This document shows, piece after piece, positions 50,901 through 59,707 of a stretch of 64,000 nt of DNA (position 1 is the first letter of the stretch; every line of letters starts with the position of its first letter). The notes beneath the pieces were generated by a model. It saw only the letters and a program-made list of their open reading frames with translations, was not told where the DNA came from and did no database searches. The stretch comes from UBA1765 sp045629945 (GTDB taxonomy: Bacteria; Fibrobacterota; Fibrobacteria; Fibrobacterales; Fibrobacteraceae): assembly GCA_045629945.1 (NCBI GenBank), contig JAZQSE010000009.1:62001-126000 (forward strand), in the 5' to 3' direction. The translations under genes and the position numbers were made by a program.

Positions 50901-51933
50901 GAGATTTTAAAATAGCATCAAAAATGGAATTAGTCTGGATAGAATCATCTAATTCTTTACCTACAATACGATTAAAGAAAAAACGACTCAAAAGATAAAT
51001 CAACGCCAATAAAATACCAAGACTTATAAGCGAAGCTGTTAATAACGCTGAAAAATCAGCCTGCCCTAAACCTTGAAGTTTGGAGTTTGGTAAAAAATGA
51101 ATTAATTGAAAAGGATACTTTTGAATAGAAGAGATAAAAACGACAAACTCATTGCCTTCTGCATTAGAGAATTTTCCAATTTGTGTAGAAATGGTTTTTA
51201 AAGAATCTACACCAATTGTTTCTTTAGCAAATCGCAATAAAGTTGAAATACTATCAGCAGAAATAGTCCCCATATTCGTTTCATACGGGAAATAAGTCAA
51301 GACAATGTCATTACGGACAAGAGCCGTCATGCCACCAAATTCTCTTGAGACATTTGTAAAAATATGCCTGAAAGAATCTAAATCCAAATCTACAGCAAAA
51401 ACGCCCTGAGGGTGTTTGTTATCATGAGACCATATTGGCTGCGATACCGTCAAAGCATTTTTACTATTCATTTTTAAAACGCGCTTTGGACCGGTATAAA
51501 CCATATTTTTGTTTTTTATCGCTTCATTATACCATGGTAGTGTTTTAATATTGGGTTGGTGCAGTTGAGTTGATGTGTGCTTATTAATGCTCACATATTG
51601 GTTATTGATTGAACCATAATAAACGTTGAGGAAATTTTGCTTTAAAATAAAATCAGAGCGAATTAAAGCTTTCAAAGCCAGAGGATTCTTGGCTTGTTGT
51701 ACCTTTCGTAACATTTCCTGAAAGGCAAAGATATTGTTATCAAAAGCACTTGTTATATCAAGAGAAGATTGTTCGATAACATTTTCACAATTATCATAAA
51801 TACTGTTTATGATAAAAGATTTGCCAATTATAAGCATGGTGCCAAGAAAGGCCGCAGCAAAAATAATCAGCGGAAAGAAAAAAGCTAACGTAATTCTTCT
51901 ACGTAGTGTTTCTCTTGAGCCTTTAGATGGCAT
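47986..51933 (-). CDS. Hybrid sensor histidine kinase (Cache-PAS-PAS-HisKA-HATPase-REC-REC-HPt)
   Basis: 1315 residues from the ATG at 51933 (AAAGGA upstream). A TM helix (~15-40) and a periplasmic Cache-type sensor (~45-285) are followed by a second TM helix (~300-320). Two PAS domains (~330-570) come next, then HisKA with MSHEIRTPMNAIIG (phospho-His ~590) and HATPase_c (GDPLRLSQILTNLVNNATKF, GGSGLGLTIAKSFVELMGG). The first receiver (~830-950) is degenerate: MLVSYDFRDMD lacks the usual acidic pocket. The second is complete (VEDD, LMDIQMPVLDG with Asp ~1019, ITKP). The C-terminal HPt has SIHTVKGIVGTIG (His ~1168). It overlaps the upstream HD-GYP gene by 11 bp, so signal sensing and c-di-GMP breakdown are probably linked. 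Confidence 0.93.
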   Translation of the reverse strand: MPSKGSRETLRRRITLAFFFPLIIFAAAFLGTMLIIGKSFIINSIYDNCENVIEQSSLDITSAFDNNIFAFQEMLRKVQQAKNPLALKALIRSDFILKQNFLNVYYGSINNQYVSINKHTSTQLHQPNIKTLPWYNEAIKNKNMVYTGPKRVLKMNSKNALTVSQPIWSHDNKHPQGVFAVDLDLDSFRHIFTNVSREFGGMTALVRNDIVLTYFPYETNMGTISADSISTLLRFAKETIGVDSLKTISTQIGKFSNAEGNEFVVFISSIQKYPFQLIHFLPNSKLQGLGQADFSALLTASLISLGILLALIYLLSRFFFNRIVGKELDDSIQTNSIFDAILKSPDSPLILTNLDFEILHASDSIIEFFNAEEFYKDSKIWELISNPDLRQFILKVQTMGQKLATEESKISLPVKNGRGDTFWWIISVQSLVDESGELRYLFRIFDETSEVWKTSILDTLLSSSNSMIFIFDKRFNLQYLSKCAEDFFNIPAENTHLTLEDLSKYKLPEDVVGKVSEAFLSSSFWSDNFYIPPQDEVEGLWCRGEAVVQKTRNSVVGYILLLVDISEVVLAQEEAERATKSKSEFLANMSHEIRTPMNAIIGMSHLIAETELSNRQREFVNRINTAAKNLIRLINDILDLSKIEAKKQELEIIPLNIYSVIDEVTALAVVRLENRPIELVLDIDPELPQMILGDPLRLSQILTNLVNNATKFTEKGDITLTIRTKKVETNKVAIHFAVSDTGIGMTPEQLGRLFQTFSQADGSTTRKYGGSGLGLTIAKSFVELMGGQIQVESKWNEGTTFYFDLTFEMPVNSEPIPVSSEIYGNHPTALVLDSNPKIHHVLRTYLEYIGFEVRTFASLSTAKAACRNAKKDGNPFLLMLVSYDFRDMDVISWIKEAEKDMILPQFKILMHPFYIKEEERIAALENGFHECLVKPVHLASLNHALRVAWGEESNEISTHAQQKKIIFKKASVLLVEDDAANQELADYLLTNAGLTIVIAGNGQEALRALQKDHYDLVLMDIQMPVLDGISATRKIREMPGEYFQKLPIVAMSASAMKEEIDRCLENGMNAYITKPIEPQKMFEKLAEFLPIIQQNEIEIDVETPEDIDFVKNFDFIPNFKAVTGFVRASKNPRIYLKILKSFITGYSTIVVDFDDLLKNNNREKLLRSIHTVKGIVGTIGSETLYQMGNQLENEGKLPKDEVMKFAYDVSALLDALSPVVTELQNKLQQSNVSKKISPEAHQKLAEMLEDLIQNIENCSSTKCRQNLESVEQFLFPKNTTATLQQISLWIDEYNFSDAAEAAKKLLENTKAVLNG

Positions 51934-53026
51934 ATTCCTTTTCCGTATTTTCGAATTGCTTGTACATATCCGGCAAATCATTTGCAAATGTCAAGAAAGC
52001 TTCTACAACATCTGGGTCAAAATGAGAACCACTTTCTTTACAAATAATGCTTACAGCTTCTTCATGGCTTTGAGCCTTTTTATAAATTCTCGGAGAGACA
52101 AGTGCATCATAAACATCAGCAACAGCCATTAAGCGAGCTGAAACAGGTATTTCTTCTCCTTTCAAATGCTTAGGATACCCCGTTCCATCCCAGCGTTCAT
52201 GGTGAGCAACTGCTAAATTCGCTGCGATTTCAACCATTTGCCGTGCATCAGTCATGTTATCATCGTCATTTAAATCAGCAGTTGTGTGCTGCAAAACTTC
52301 ATAACCTAATAAAGTATGAGTTTGCATTAATGCCATTTCTTTTTCATTGAGTTTATCAGGTTTTCTTAAAATATCATCTTGAATGCCTACTTTACCAATA
52401 TCATGTAAAGGAGCTGCTGTCGCATAAAAATCAATAATTTCTGGAGATGGGAAATCTTCTTTAAATTTTGGGTTTTTACTTAAAACTTCTGCAAGACGCT
52501 GAACAATCATCTGGGTTCTGCGGATATGACCGCCAGTTTCATTATCGCGATATTCTGCAAGAGCCGCAAGACTTGTAAGCATTACTTTCAGTGTTTGTCT
52601 GAGTGATTTTGTTTTGTTGACCACTTGACTATTTAAAGAATCTCGATGCTTTTTAAAGTAAAGTTGATTTTGAACCCGCAATAAAACTAATTTAGGAGAA
52701 AATGGTTTAGTGATATAGTCTACAGCCCCTAAAGAAAGACCTTCTTCTTCGCTACTTGAATCTGATTTTGCGGTAAGGAAAATTACGGGTAAATCTTCAC
52801 TTTCCGGCATTTTTTTTATTTGACGCAATGTCTCATAACCATCCATTTCAGGCATCATTACATCAAGAAGAACTAAATCTGGTTTAATTTTTTGAACAAG
52901 TTCAATCGCTTTACGACCATTTAAAGCAACGAATATATCGTAATCTTTTGAAAGGATACCTTCTAAAACTTCAATGTTTGTTTTGGTATCATCTACAACT
53001 AAAATTTTAGGGCGTGTGTACAACAT
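51923..53026 (-). CDS. Response regulator with HD-GYP c-di-GMP phosphodiesterase domain
   Basis: 367 residues. Receiver domain ~5-120: VVDDTKTNIEVLEGIL, phospho-Asp55 in LVLLDVMMPEMDG, ITKPF. A helical linker leads to the HD-GYP domain ~150-350: HIRRTQMIVQRLAEVL, APLHDIGKVGIQDDIL (HD), HHERWDGTGYP (GYP variant GTGYP), VADVYDALVSPRIYK. Such proteins hydrolyse c-di-GMP to pGpG/GMP when phosphorylated. Same operon as the hybrid kinase, which is the likely phosphodonor through its HPt domain. Confidence 0.94.
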   Translation of the reverse strand: MLYTRPKILVVDDTKTNIEVLEGILSKDYDIFVALNGRKAIELVQKIKPDLVLLDVMMPEMDGYETLRQIKKMPESEDLPVIFLTAKSDSSSEEEGLSLGAVDYITKPFSPKLVLLRVQNQLYFKKHRDSLNSQVVNKTKSLRQTLKVMLTSLAALAEYRDNETGGHIRRTQMIVQRLAEVLSKNPKFKEDFPSPEIIDFYATAAPLHDIGKVGIQDDILRKPDKLNEKEMALMQTHTLLGYEVLQHTTADLNDDDNMTDARQMVEIAANLAVAHHERWDGTGYPKHLKGEEIPVSARLMAVADVYDALVSPRIYKKAQSHEEAVSIICKESGSHFDPDVVEAFLTFANDLPDMYKQFENTEKEYAI

Positions 53027-53293
53027 TCCATAAAACTAACCTATTCTTTTAAAAAAGGACAAAAAAAAATGATTTTACTCAAATTTTAAACATCCCGTTT
53101 ACTTTTTTTTGAACTATTATTCAAGAAAATATCTTTCAAAAATAGGGCTATTTATACAGAATAATTTGCTTTCTGGCAAGTTAGTTTCTTTTAGATAGTT
53201 TTTCTCTTTTTAAATCAAGTTTTTTTGTAAAATTTTCTAAATTTTGGCCATAAAAATTAGCTTTTTTTTGCATTTTCAACTTAGGAAGTTCCT

Positions 53294-54184
53294 TTGGCTA
53301 GTGAAAACAAAAATATTCACAACGCTTTACGGCAAGTAAATCTCGATTTGCCGCATTTTTCACTTAATGGATTTTCAATAAGCGGACTTTCAACTTATTT
53401 ACAGATTCCAGAACTAGATTTTATGGTGGATATTGGAGAGTGTCCACTTTCGGCAGTCCCTATAAACCATCTTTTTTTAACACACGCTCATGGTGACCAC
53501 GCCCGCTGCTTAATGCGCCATCATAGTTTAAGAAAAATGACTGGTATTGCAAAAGATGCTATTTATTACATTCCAGAACCATTTGTTGAAAAAGCGAAAG
53601 CTTGGATAAAAGCAGAAGCTTTGTTTGAAAACGTGCCTGAATATAAATTCCGTTACCCTGAAATCCAGGCTGTGGTTCCTAATGAACGCGTTCATTTAGC
53701 CTATAGAAAAGATTTAGCTTTAGAAATTTTCCCCGTTGAACATTCTATTCCTTCAATGGGGTGCACTTTATTCCGCTATAAGAAGAAATTAAAACAAGAA
53801 CTTCTGAACGCCACTCCAGAAGAACTTATTCAGAAAAGGCTTTCCGGAGAAAAAATCACAAATGATATTTACGAGCCTCTCATTTCATTTATGGGAGACT
53901 GTAAAACAGAAAGTCTGAAAAAAATGCCTTATCTTTTAGATTCTGAAATTATTGTTATGGAATGCACATTCCTTAATGATGAAGACGAAGAAATGGCTCA
54001 CCTGAAATCGCATTCTCATTTAAATGAAATCGTGCGCATTTTAGAAGAAATTGGCGATTCAGCAAAATGTAAATGTTTGGTACTTAACCATTTTTCAATG
54101 AAATACCCTGAAAAGCACATTCTTTCTGTTATGGAAAAGAAAATTCCTGATTCTTGGAAAGAAAAGGTAAAGGTTCTTTTATGA
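53294..54184 (+). CDS. Metallo-beta-lactamase-fold hydrolase (RNase Z-like)
   Basis: 296 residues, starting at a TTG (53294) with AGGAAG 5 nt upstream; no ATG fits. The zinc motif is in HLFLTHAHGDHARCLMRHHS (H-x-H-x-D-H), with VEHSIPSMGCTLFRYKKK, FMGDCKTES (Asp ligand) and LSKSHSHLNEIVRIL (His). The order is that of RNase Z/ElaC-type enzymes, but the sequence diverges and other MBL phosphodiesterases are possible. Ends in an ATGA overlap with trmB. Confidence 0.75.
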   Translation: MASENKNIHNALRQVNLDLPHFSLNGFSISGLSTYLQIPELDFMVDIGECPLSAVPINHLFLTHAHGDHARCLMRHHSLRKMTGIAKDAIYYIPEPFVEKAKAWIKAEALFENVPEYKFRYPEIQAVVPNERVHLAYRKDLALEIFPVEHSIPSMGCTLFRYKKKLKQELLNATPEELIQKRLSGEKITNDIYEPLISFMGDCKTESLKKMPYLLDSEIIVMECTFLNDEDEEMAHLKSHSHLNEIVRILEEIGDSAKCKCLVLNHFSMKYPEKHILSVMEKKIPDSWKEKVKVLL

Positions 54185-54888
54185 ATTCTGAAGTCATTGT
54201 CCCAGAATTTTATCGCGATTTAGCTGCTGACAAAAATTTAAAGGGCTTGTGGCATTTTACACACCGCCGTTCTCTAGAAGACCCTAAAAAGCCAGAACGC
54301 ACCATTGATGGTTTAGCTCATAAAGAGCAATTTGACTGGAAAGAAATTTTTCCAAACCATAATGATTGTATAGAAATTGAAGTAGGCTCTGGTCGTGGTG
54401 CTTTTTTAGCCGAATACGGAAACCGCCACCCAGAAAAATTTATTCTAGGTAGTGAATGGGATTACACTTGGGCAGCTTTTGCCATGCGAAAAATTTTAAA
54501 AAATACGCTTGGCAATACGGCAATGTTACGCGGTGATATCTTTTACTTTTTACGTGACCGCGTTCCAGATAATTCTGTTGACACTTTCCACATGTATTTT
54601 CCTGACCCATGGCCTAAAGAACGCCACCATAAGAATCGTTTGCTTAAACCTGATTTTTTAAAAGAAGTGGCAAGAACTTTAAAACCTGGTAAACGAAATT
54701 TCTTCTGGGGCACAGACCATAAAGAATATAATGAATGGGCTTTAGAATATTTTGATGCTTTCCCTGGTTGCACCGTTACACAAAGAAACGAAGCTGAACC
54801 AACCGAAGGAATCATGACCGGATTTGAAGTAAAATACAGAAAAGAAGGTCGGCCAATATACCGTAGCGTCGTTGTTTTTGAAAAATAA
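54181..54888 (+). CDS. trmB: tRNA (guanine-N7-)-methyltransferase
   Basis: 235 residues from the ATG at 54181, which overlaps the upstream stop (ATGA). SAM site IEIEVGSGRGAFLAEYGNRHP (~66-86, motif E-x-G-x-G-x-G); catalytic/RNA region HMYFPDPWPKERHHKNRLL (~139-157), the TrmB hallmark; C-terminal MTGFEVKYRKEGRPIY. Makes m7G46 in tRNA. Second gene of a five-gene operon. Confidence 0.95.
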   Translation: MNSEVIVPEFYRDLAADKNLKGLWHFTHRRSLEDPKKPERTIDGLAHKEQFDWKEIFPNHNDCIEIEVGSGRGAFLAEYGNRHPEKFILGSEWDYTWAAFAMRKILKNTLGNTAMLRGDIFYFLRDRVPDNSVDTFHMYFPDPWPKERHHKNRLLKPDFLKEVARTLKPGKRNFFWGTDHKEYNEWALEYFDAFPGCTVTQRNEAEPTEGIMTGFEVKYRKEGRPIYRSVVVFEK

Positions 54889-54906
54889 ATCATTTAAATT
54901 ATCTGT

Positions 54907-56562
54907 ATGCTTAAAGAACTTTCTATTCGTAATTTTACTTTGATTTCTGAAGCAACTATTGCTTTTTCAAATGGTTTTACCGCCATCACTGGTGAAACCG
55001 GAGCCGGCAAATCGGTTTTGTTAAAAGCTCTTCGGGCCGTTTGTGGTGAAAAAGTTTCAGCAACTGCTATCCGTTCTGGTTCAGACAAAGCAAGTATAGA
55101 AGCTTCTTTTGATATTTCCAAAAACAAGAAAGTTCAGGATTTACTGAAAAATTTTGAAATCGATTGTGACGAAGAATTGATTCTTCACAGAGAAATTTCT
55201 TCTACTGGAAAATCTAGAGCACGTATAAATGGAGTGCTTGTTCCTATTGCTAATTTACAAACCATTGGCGATGAACTTTTACAATTACATGGGCAAAGTG
55301 AACAGCTTTTATTAAGAGATACAAGAACACATACGCAGATATTAGATGCTTATTGTGCCTTACCTGATTTACTTTTAGAGTATAAAAATGCTTACGACTC
55401 TTTAGTTTTCATTTCAAAAAAAATAGATAGTGCAAAAGAACAGGCAGAACGCCTTGCTGCTGAAAAAGATTTTATAAAATTCCAATACGAAGAATTGAAG
55501 GAAGCGGCTTTACGACTTGGTGAAGAAAATGAACTAGATGAAAAAACTACAAATGCAGCGAAAGGTGAAACAGAACGACATTTTCTTGAAGAACTTTCTG
55601 AATTAACTGATGGCGAAAACGGGCTGTTAGATAAATTACGTGTTTTAGAATTTAAACTCAGGCATATTTCTTCTAAACTTCCTAAATACGTTTCTTGGCA
55701 CGAACAAGTTATAGAAACCCTTTCACCTCTTGAAAACACCCTTCAAGATCTTTTGAGAATTTCTCCTGAAACCTCTATTTCAGAAAGTGAATTAAACCGC
55801 ATTAATGCTAGACTTGCTAAAATACAACGCTTAAAACGAAAATATAAAACCGACGAAGCGGGCTTAATTGCTCTTTGTGAAAAGCGAAAAACAGAATTAG
55901 AAAGTCTTGAAAATTTTGATTCTGATTTAGAAGAACTCGAAAAAGAATTCAACAAAGCAAAAGCACAAGTGCTTTCTTTAGCTAAAGAATTATCTGATGC
56001 AAGAAAAGCAAAAGCCAAAGATTTAGACCAGGCGGTTGAAAGTGAATTACAAGTTTTAGGAATGGAAGGAGCTCGTTTTAAAACATCTTTTGCAGAAACA
56101 GAGCCAACTCCAACAGGAATTGATAAAATTGAATTTCTTTTAGCCCCCAACCGCGGTGAAGGTGAACAAAGCCTTCAAAAAGCTGTTTCTGGTGGTGAAC
56201 TTTCAAGAGTCCTTTTGGCTTTTAAAACGGTAACAGCCCAAACAGACACTACACCGCTTTTAATTTTTGACGAAGTAGATTCCGGGATAAGCGGAGAAAT
56301 AGGCAATAAAATTGGAGATGCCTTGCGTAAACTTGGGAAAACCCACCAAGTTTTAACTATTACGCATTTACACCAGGTTGCATGCAGAGCTGATTCCCAG
56401 TTAGCCGTAAAAAAACATGAAGAAAACGGCAGAACCTTTACAGAAATTTCTTTATTGTCCAAAGAAAATCGTATTTTTGAAATTGTGCGCATGTTAGGAG
56501 AACCGTCTTCGGAAACGGCAAAAGAACATGCCCAACGATTATTGGAGACTAAGTATGAATGA
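54907..56562 (+). CDS. recN: DNA repair ATPase RecN
   Basis: 551 residues, usual length. Walker A GETGAGKS at residues 29-36 near the N-terminus. Central coiled-coil region ~150-370 (IDSAKEQAERLAAEKDFIKF ...). C-terminal ABC signature SGGELSRVLLAFKT and Walker B LLIFDEVDSGISGEIGNKIG, followed by LTITHLHQVACRAD (His switch). SMC-like protein for double-strand-break repair. Overlaps the next gene by 8 bp. Confidence 0.96.
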   Translation: MLKELSIRNFTLISEATIAFSNGFTAITGETGAGKSVLLKALRAVCGEKVSATAIRSGSDKASIEASFDISKNKKVQDLLKNFEIDCDEELILHREISSTGKSRARINGVLVPIANLQTIGDELLQLHGQSEQLLLRDTRTHTQILDAYCALPDLLLEYKNAYDSLVFISKKIDSAKEQAERLAAEKDFIKFQYEELKEAALRLGEENELDEKTTNAAKGETERHFLEELSELTDGENGLLDKLRVLEFKLRHISSKLPKYVSWHEQVIETLSPLENTLQDLLRISPETSISESELNRINARLAKIQRLKRKYKTDEAGLIALCEKRKTELESLENFDSDLEELEKEFNKAKAQVLSLAKELSDARKAKAKDLDQAVESELQVLGMEGARFKTSFAETEPTPTGIDKIEFLLAPNRGEGEQSLQKAVSGGELSRVLLAFKTVTAQTDTTPLLIFDEVDSGISGEIGNKIGDALRKLGKTHQVLTITHLHQVACRADSQLAVKKHEENGRTFTEISLLSKENRIFEIVRMLGEPSSETAKEHAQRLLETKYE

Positions 56563-57712
56563 AAAAGAATCTAACAAAGCTCTTCGCCTACGGGGAAGAA
56601 TTTGGAATTATGTTCAATTCACATTACTTATAGCTATCAGTTTTTTTATATGGAACGCCATGCTTCCAATGGCAACAGCCTGTACTCTATGCGTATTGAT
56701 TATTGGTTGGGTCAAACTTTATAAACTTAGAACTCAAGAAGTTGAAAAACCTTATTACCGCCTTTGGCTTAATTTCGTTGACGGACTCCTTTCAGTATCT
56801 GTTCTTGGTAGTATTTTTATTTATGACAAAGTCAAAAACAATGATGTAGAACTTCTTTTAGGAATTGGTGCTATTGTTTTATTTTTACGCTTAATCGCTC
56901 ATACTATTTTCTCTTTAGCTATTCTACGCGAAGGCAAAATGATTCGTCGCGGGAACTGGGCAAAACTTGCCAATTTGTCCATTATCATTACAATGGGCGT
57001 TTATTTGCTTGGGTTAGAACATTACAAGCAAGTTTGTATGGTTTCTTCTCTTTTGCTTATGAGTGCTGCTACTATAGCTTACCTTTATTGGTATTATCGG
57101 GATTCAGAACACAGAAAACCTCTTTCTATTGCAAGCCAAATCACAATGAGTCGCATTATTTTAACGCCTTTCTTTTTGTGGGTCTTTTTTTATGACGGCG
57201 ACTTGGATTATTCAAACAATACTTTTGCCTTAAAACTTATTGCTTTACTAATGGTTTTAGGTTTTATGCTGACAGACTTTTTAGACGGCTATCTTGCTAG
57301 AAAAATGGGAGAAGTGAGTACTTTAGGAAAATACTTAGATCCATTTTCTGATAAAATTTCAAACATGACCATTTTCTTAAGTTTTATTGCTACAGGATAT
57401 GCTCCTGTTTGGATGGTTGCTCTCATTTATTTCCGCGAAGCAAGTGTTGAAACATTAAGAACTCTTGCCGCTGCAGAAAACGTTATTATGCCAGCAAGGC
57501 GTTCAGGAAAATGGAAAACCGCTTTACAAGGCATTGGTATTGTTATCATATTAACCGGTGCTTTAGACCCTATTCAAAAATTAATCCCAGCTTTAACAGA
57601 ATCGTGGAATATTATACCTCCAATTATTATGGGAGTTATTACTGCTATCACTTTAATCAGCGGTATTGATTACTTTGTTTCTTCAAAACATGTGTTGAAA
57701 AAATACGTTTAA
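56555..57712 (+). CDS. CDP-alcohol phosphatidyltransferase (PgsA-like) with N-terminal membrane extension
   Basis: 385 residues from the ATG at 56555. The family motif D-x2-D-G-x2-A-R-x8-G-x3-D-x3-D is complete at ~238-262 (FLDGYLARKMGEVSTLGKYL, DPFSDKISN), followed by FREASVETLRTLAAAENVIM, which points to phosphatidylglycerophosphate synthase. Typical PgsA proteins have ~180-200 residues. Here ~190 extra N-terminal residues form about five hydrophobic segments (YVQFTLLIAISFFIWNAMLP ...). Makes PGP from CDP-diacylglycerol in the membrane; the role of the extension is unknown. Confidence 0.85.
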   Translation: MNEKESNKALRLRGRIWNYVQFTLLIAISFFIWNAMLPMATACTLCVLIIGWVKLYKLRTQEVEKPYYRLWLNFVDGLLSVSVLGSIFIYDKVKNNDVELLLGIGAIVLFLRLIAHTIFSLAILREGKMIRRGNWAKLANLSIIITMGVYLLGLEHYKQVCMVSSLLLMSAATIAYLYWYYRDSEHRKPLSIASQITMSRIILTPFFLWVFFYDGDLDYSNNTFALKLIALLMVLGFMLTDFLDGYLARKMGEVSTLGKYLDPFSDKISNMTIFLSFIATGYAPVWMVALIYFREASVETLRTLAAAENVIMPARRSGKWKTALQGIGIVIILTGALDPIQKLIPALTESWNIIPPIIMGVITAITLISGIDYFVSSKHVLKKYV

Positions 57713-57714
57713 TT

Positions 57715-58896
57715 ATGCTAAAAACAAAAATCTGGACGCCTGATTTTTTTCTTATTTGCGTTACTAACTTTTTATTATTCTTTGCGTTTTACGCTTTATT
57801 ACCCATACTCCCTGAATATTTATTAAATAATTTCAAAGCAGGTAATACGGCTATTGGTGTTACGCTTGCTCTATATGCTGTCGGAGCTCTTCTCTGCCGA
57901 CCATTTGCAGGCTTTTTAGTTGATTCCGTTCCTAGAAAAAAACTTTATTTTATCACTTATTTCATTTTTGCTTCAATGTTTTGCGGTTATATTTTTGCCG
58001 GAGCTATTGCTTTAATAGCTCTTGTACGTTTTTTGCATGGGCTCGCCTTCGGAATTGTAAGTACTTCTGGAAACACGGTTGCTATTGATATTTTACCAGC
58101 AGAACGCCGCGGCGAAGGCATTGGTTATTTTGGAGTAACAACGAATTTAGCTTTTGCTCTTGGTCCAATGTTTGGCGTATTTTTTAAAGAATTTTTTGGT
58201 GTAGAACTTTTGTTCCGCACATCTCTAGGGATAGGAATTCTAGGTTTAATCTTACTTGCTTTTTTAAAAGTTCCACTTAAAATACCAGCAAAGAAAAATA
58301 CAGGGCTTTCTTTAGACAGATTCTTTTTAACAAACGCAATTCCTCAATTTATAAGTATTATTTTCGTTGGCTTAGCTTATGGCCCTGTTATCAATTATAT
58401 GAACCTCTATGCCGAAGAAATCAATCTCCAAAGTGGCACTGGTTATTTTTATGCTTTAATTGCTGTCGGAATGATTGCAAGCCGCCTTCTTACAAGTCCT
58501 TATGTTGATAAAGGCTACCTTTTGATTTGCGTTAAAATCGGCTTTGCTATTCTGGTTTTAACCTATGGAGCATTTTCTTTCTTTCATACTCCTGTTGTCT
58601 TTTTTGGGTCGGCTCTTTTTGTAGGCATTGCTCATGGCTTTTTATGCCCAGGTTATCAAACCATGTTTGTCAATATGGCAAGACACAACCAACGCGGAAC
58701 AGCTTCTAGCACTTATCTTTCTGGCTGGGATTTAGGCATTGGTTCAGGCGTTTTTATTGGCGGAATTATTGCAGATTATTTTAATTACGCCACAGTTTTT
58801 TTCAGCGCTTCTATCGCCGTTTTAGTTGGCTTTTTACTGTTCTTATTTGTAGGCGATTCTCATTATAAGAAAAATAAACTAGAAGGCAGCAATTAG
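57715..58896 (+). CDS. MFS transporter
   Basis: 393 residues, ~12 hydrophobic helices. Motif A-like loop between TM2 and TM3: GALLCRPFAGFLVDSVPRKK; repeat in the second half: ASRLLTSPYVDKGYLL. N-terminal FLICVTNFLLFFAFYALLPI and RFLHGLAFGIVSTSGNTVAI resemble YfcJ/arabinose-efflux-type members. Starts 2 bp after the PgsA-like stop. Substrate unknown. Last gene of the operon. Confidence 0.85.
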   Translation: MLKTKIWTPDFFLICVTNFLLFFAFYALLPILPEYLLNNFKAGNTAIGVTLALYAVGALLCRPFAGFLVDSVPRKKLYFITYFIFASMFCGYIFAGAIALIALVRFLHGLAFGIVSTSGNTVAIDILPAERRGEGIGYFGVTTNLAFALGPMFGVFFKEFFGVELLFRTSLGIGILGLILLAFLKVPLKIPAKKNTGLSLDRFFLTNAIPQFISIIFVGLAYGPVINYMNLYAEEINLQSGTGYFYALIAVGMIASRLLTSPYVDKGYLLICVKIGFAILVLTYGAFSFFHTPVVFFGSALFVGIAHGFLCPGYQTMFVNMARHNQRGTASSTYLSGWDLGIGSGVFIGGIIADYFNYATVFFSASIAVLVGFLLFLFVGDSHYKKNKLEGSN

Positions 58897-58930
58897 TTTT
58901 TAGCTTGTAGCAATAAAGACTTTTTGTTTA

Positions 58931-58954
58931 ACCATTTTACTTGCATAAAATGGT
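58931..58954. terminator. Terminator between MFS gene and rnhB
   Basis: ACCATTTTA / TAAAATGGT, 9-bp stem with a 6-nt loop and T-rich flank, between convergent genes. Confidence 0.75.
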
Positions 58955-58993
58955 CATTTCATTTTTTATTTTCCCTGTTTAGGGGTAAAATTT

Positions 58994-59707
58994 CTATTCT
59001 AGATTTAAACTTTTAGGGCGAAATGTTTTTCTATGAACAGGAGAAAGTCCGTATTTTTGCAAAGCTTCTAAATGCTTTTTTGTCCCATAGCCAGCGTTAT
59101 TTGAAAAATCATACATGGGAAAACTTTCACCTAATTTATCCATTAAACGATCTCTATACACTTTGGCTAAAATAGAAGCCGCTGATATAGACGCTATTTT
59201 GGCATCGCCTTTTACAACAGGAATCTGATATTCTTCATTAACTTTCCGGATTAATAAATTCCCATCAACAGCAATTAAAAATTTATCTGACGTTTTCAAT
59301 ACCCCATTAGATTCAATAGGTAATTCTGGCAAAGTATGTTCTAAATTCAAAATACCTATCGCAGAAAGAGCACGACGCATAGCCAAAAAATTAGCTTCGA
59401 GAATATTTAAAGAATCAATTTCTTCAACACTTGCACTAGCTATAGCATAACATGCACAAGATTCTTTCACTTGCTCAAAAATTGCCTCTCTTTTTTTTCT
59501 TGGTATTTTTTTAGAATCGTTTAAAGAATCGCAAATACAAGAATCTTTAAGAACTACAGCGCAAGCAACTACCGGACCGGCCAAAGGGCCTCTGCCGACT
59601 TCATCAACTCCAATAATGATTTTTCCATTTGCATACTCTTTTAGAAGTTTTTCTCCTTCAAATGGATTTTTTACATCTAGTAAAAATTCTAGAGTCTTTT
59701 TTTTCAT
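58994..59707 (-). CDS. rnhB: Ribonuclease HII
   Basis: 237 residues. GVDEVGRGPLAGPVV (catalytic Asp35, Glu36), then LNDSKKIPRKKREAIFEQ, FLIAVDGN (Asp), KGDAKIASISAASILAKVYRD (Asp), and DFSNNAGYGTKKHLEALQKYG. Slightly longer than most RNase HII because of an N-terminal ~28-residue extension and an inserted loop. Removes RNA from RNA-DNA hybrids. The start codon shares its A with the purN stop (TAATG). Confidence 0.95.
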   Translation of the reverse strand: MKKKTLEFLLDVKNPFEGEKLLKEYANGKIIIGVDEVGRGPLAGPVVACAVVLKDSCICDSLNDSKKIPRKKREAIFEQVKESCACYAIASASVEEIDSLNILEANFLAMRRALSAIGILNLEHTLPELPIESNGVLKTSDKFLIAVDGNLLIRKVNEEYQIPVVKGDAKIASISAASILAKVYRDRLMDKLGESFPMYDFSNNAGYGTKKHLEALQKYGLSPVHRKTFRPKSLNLE

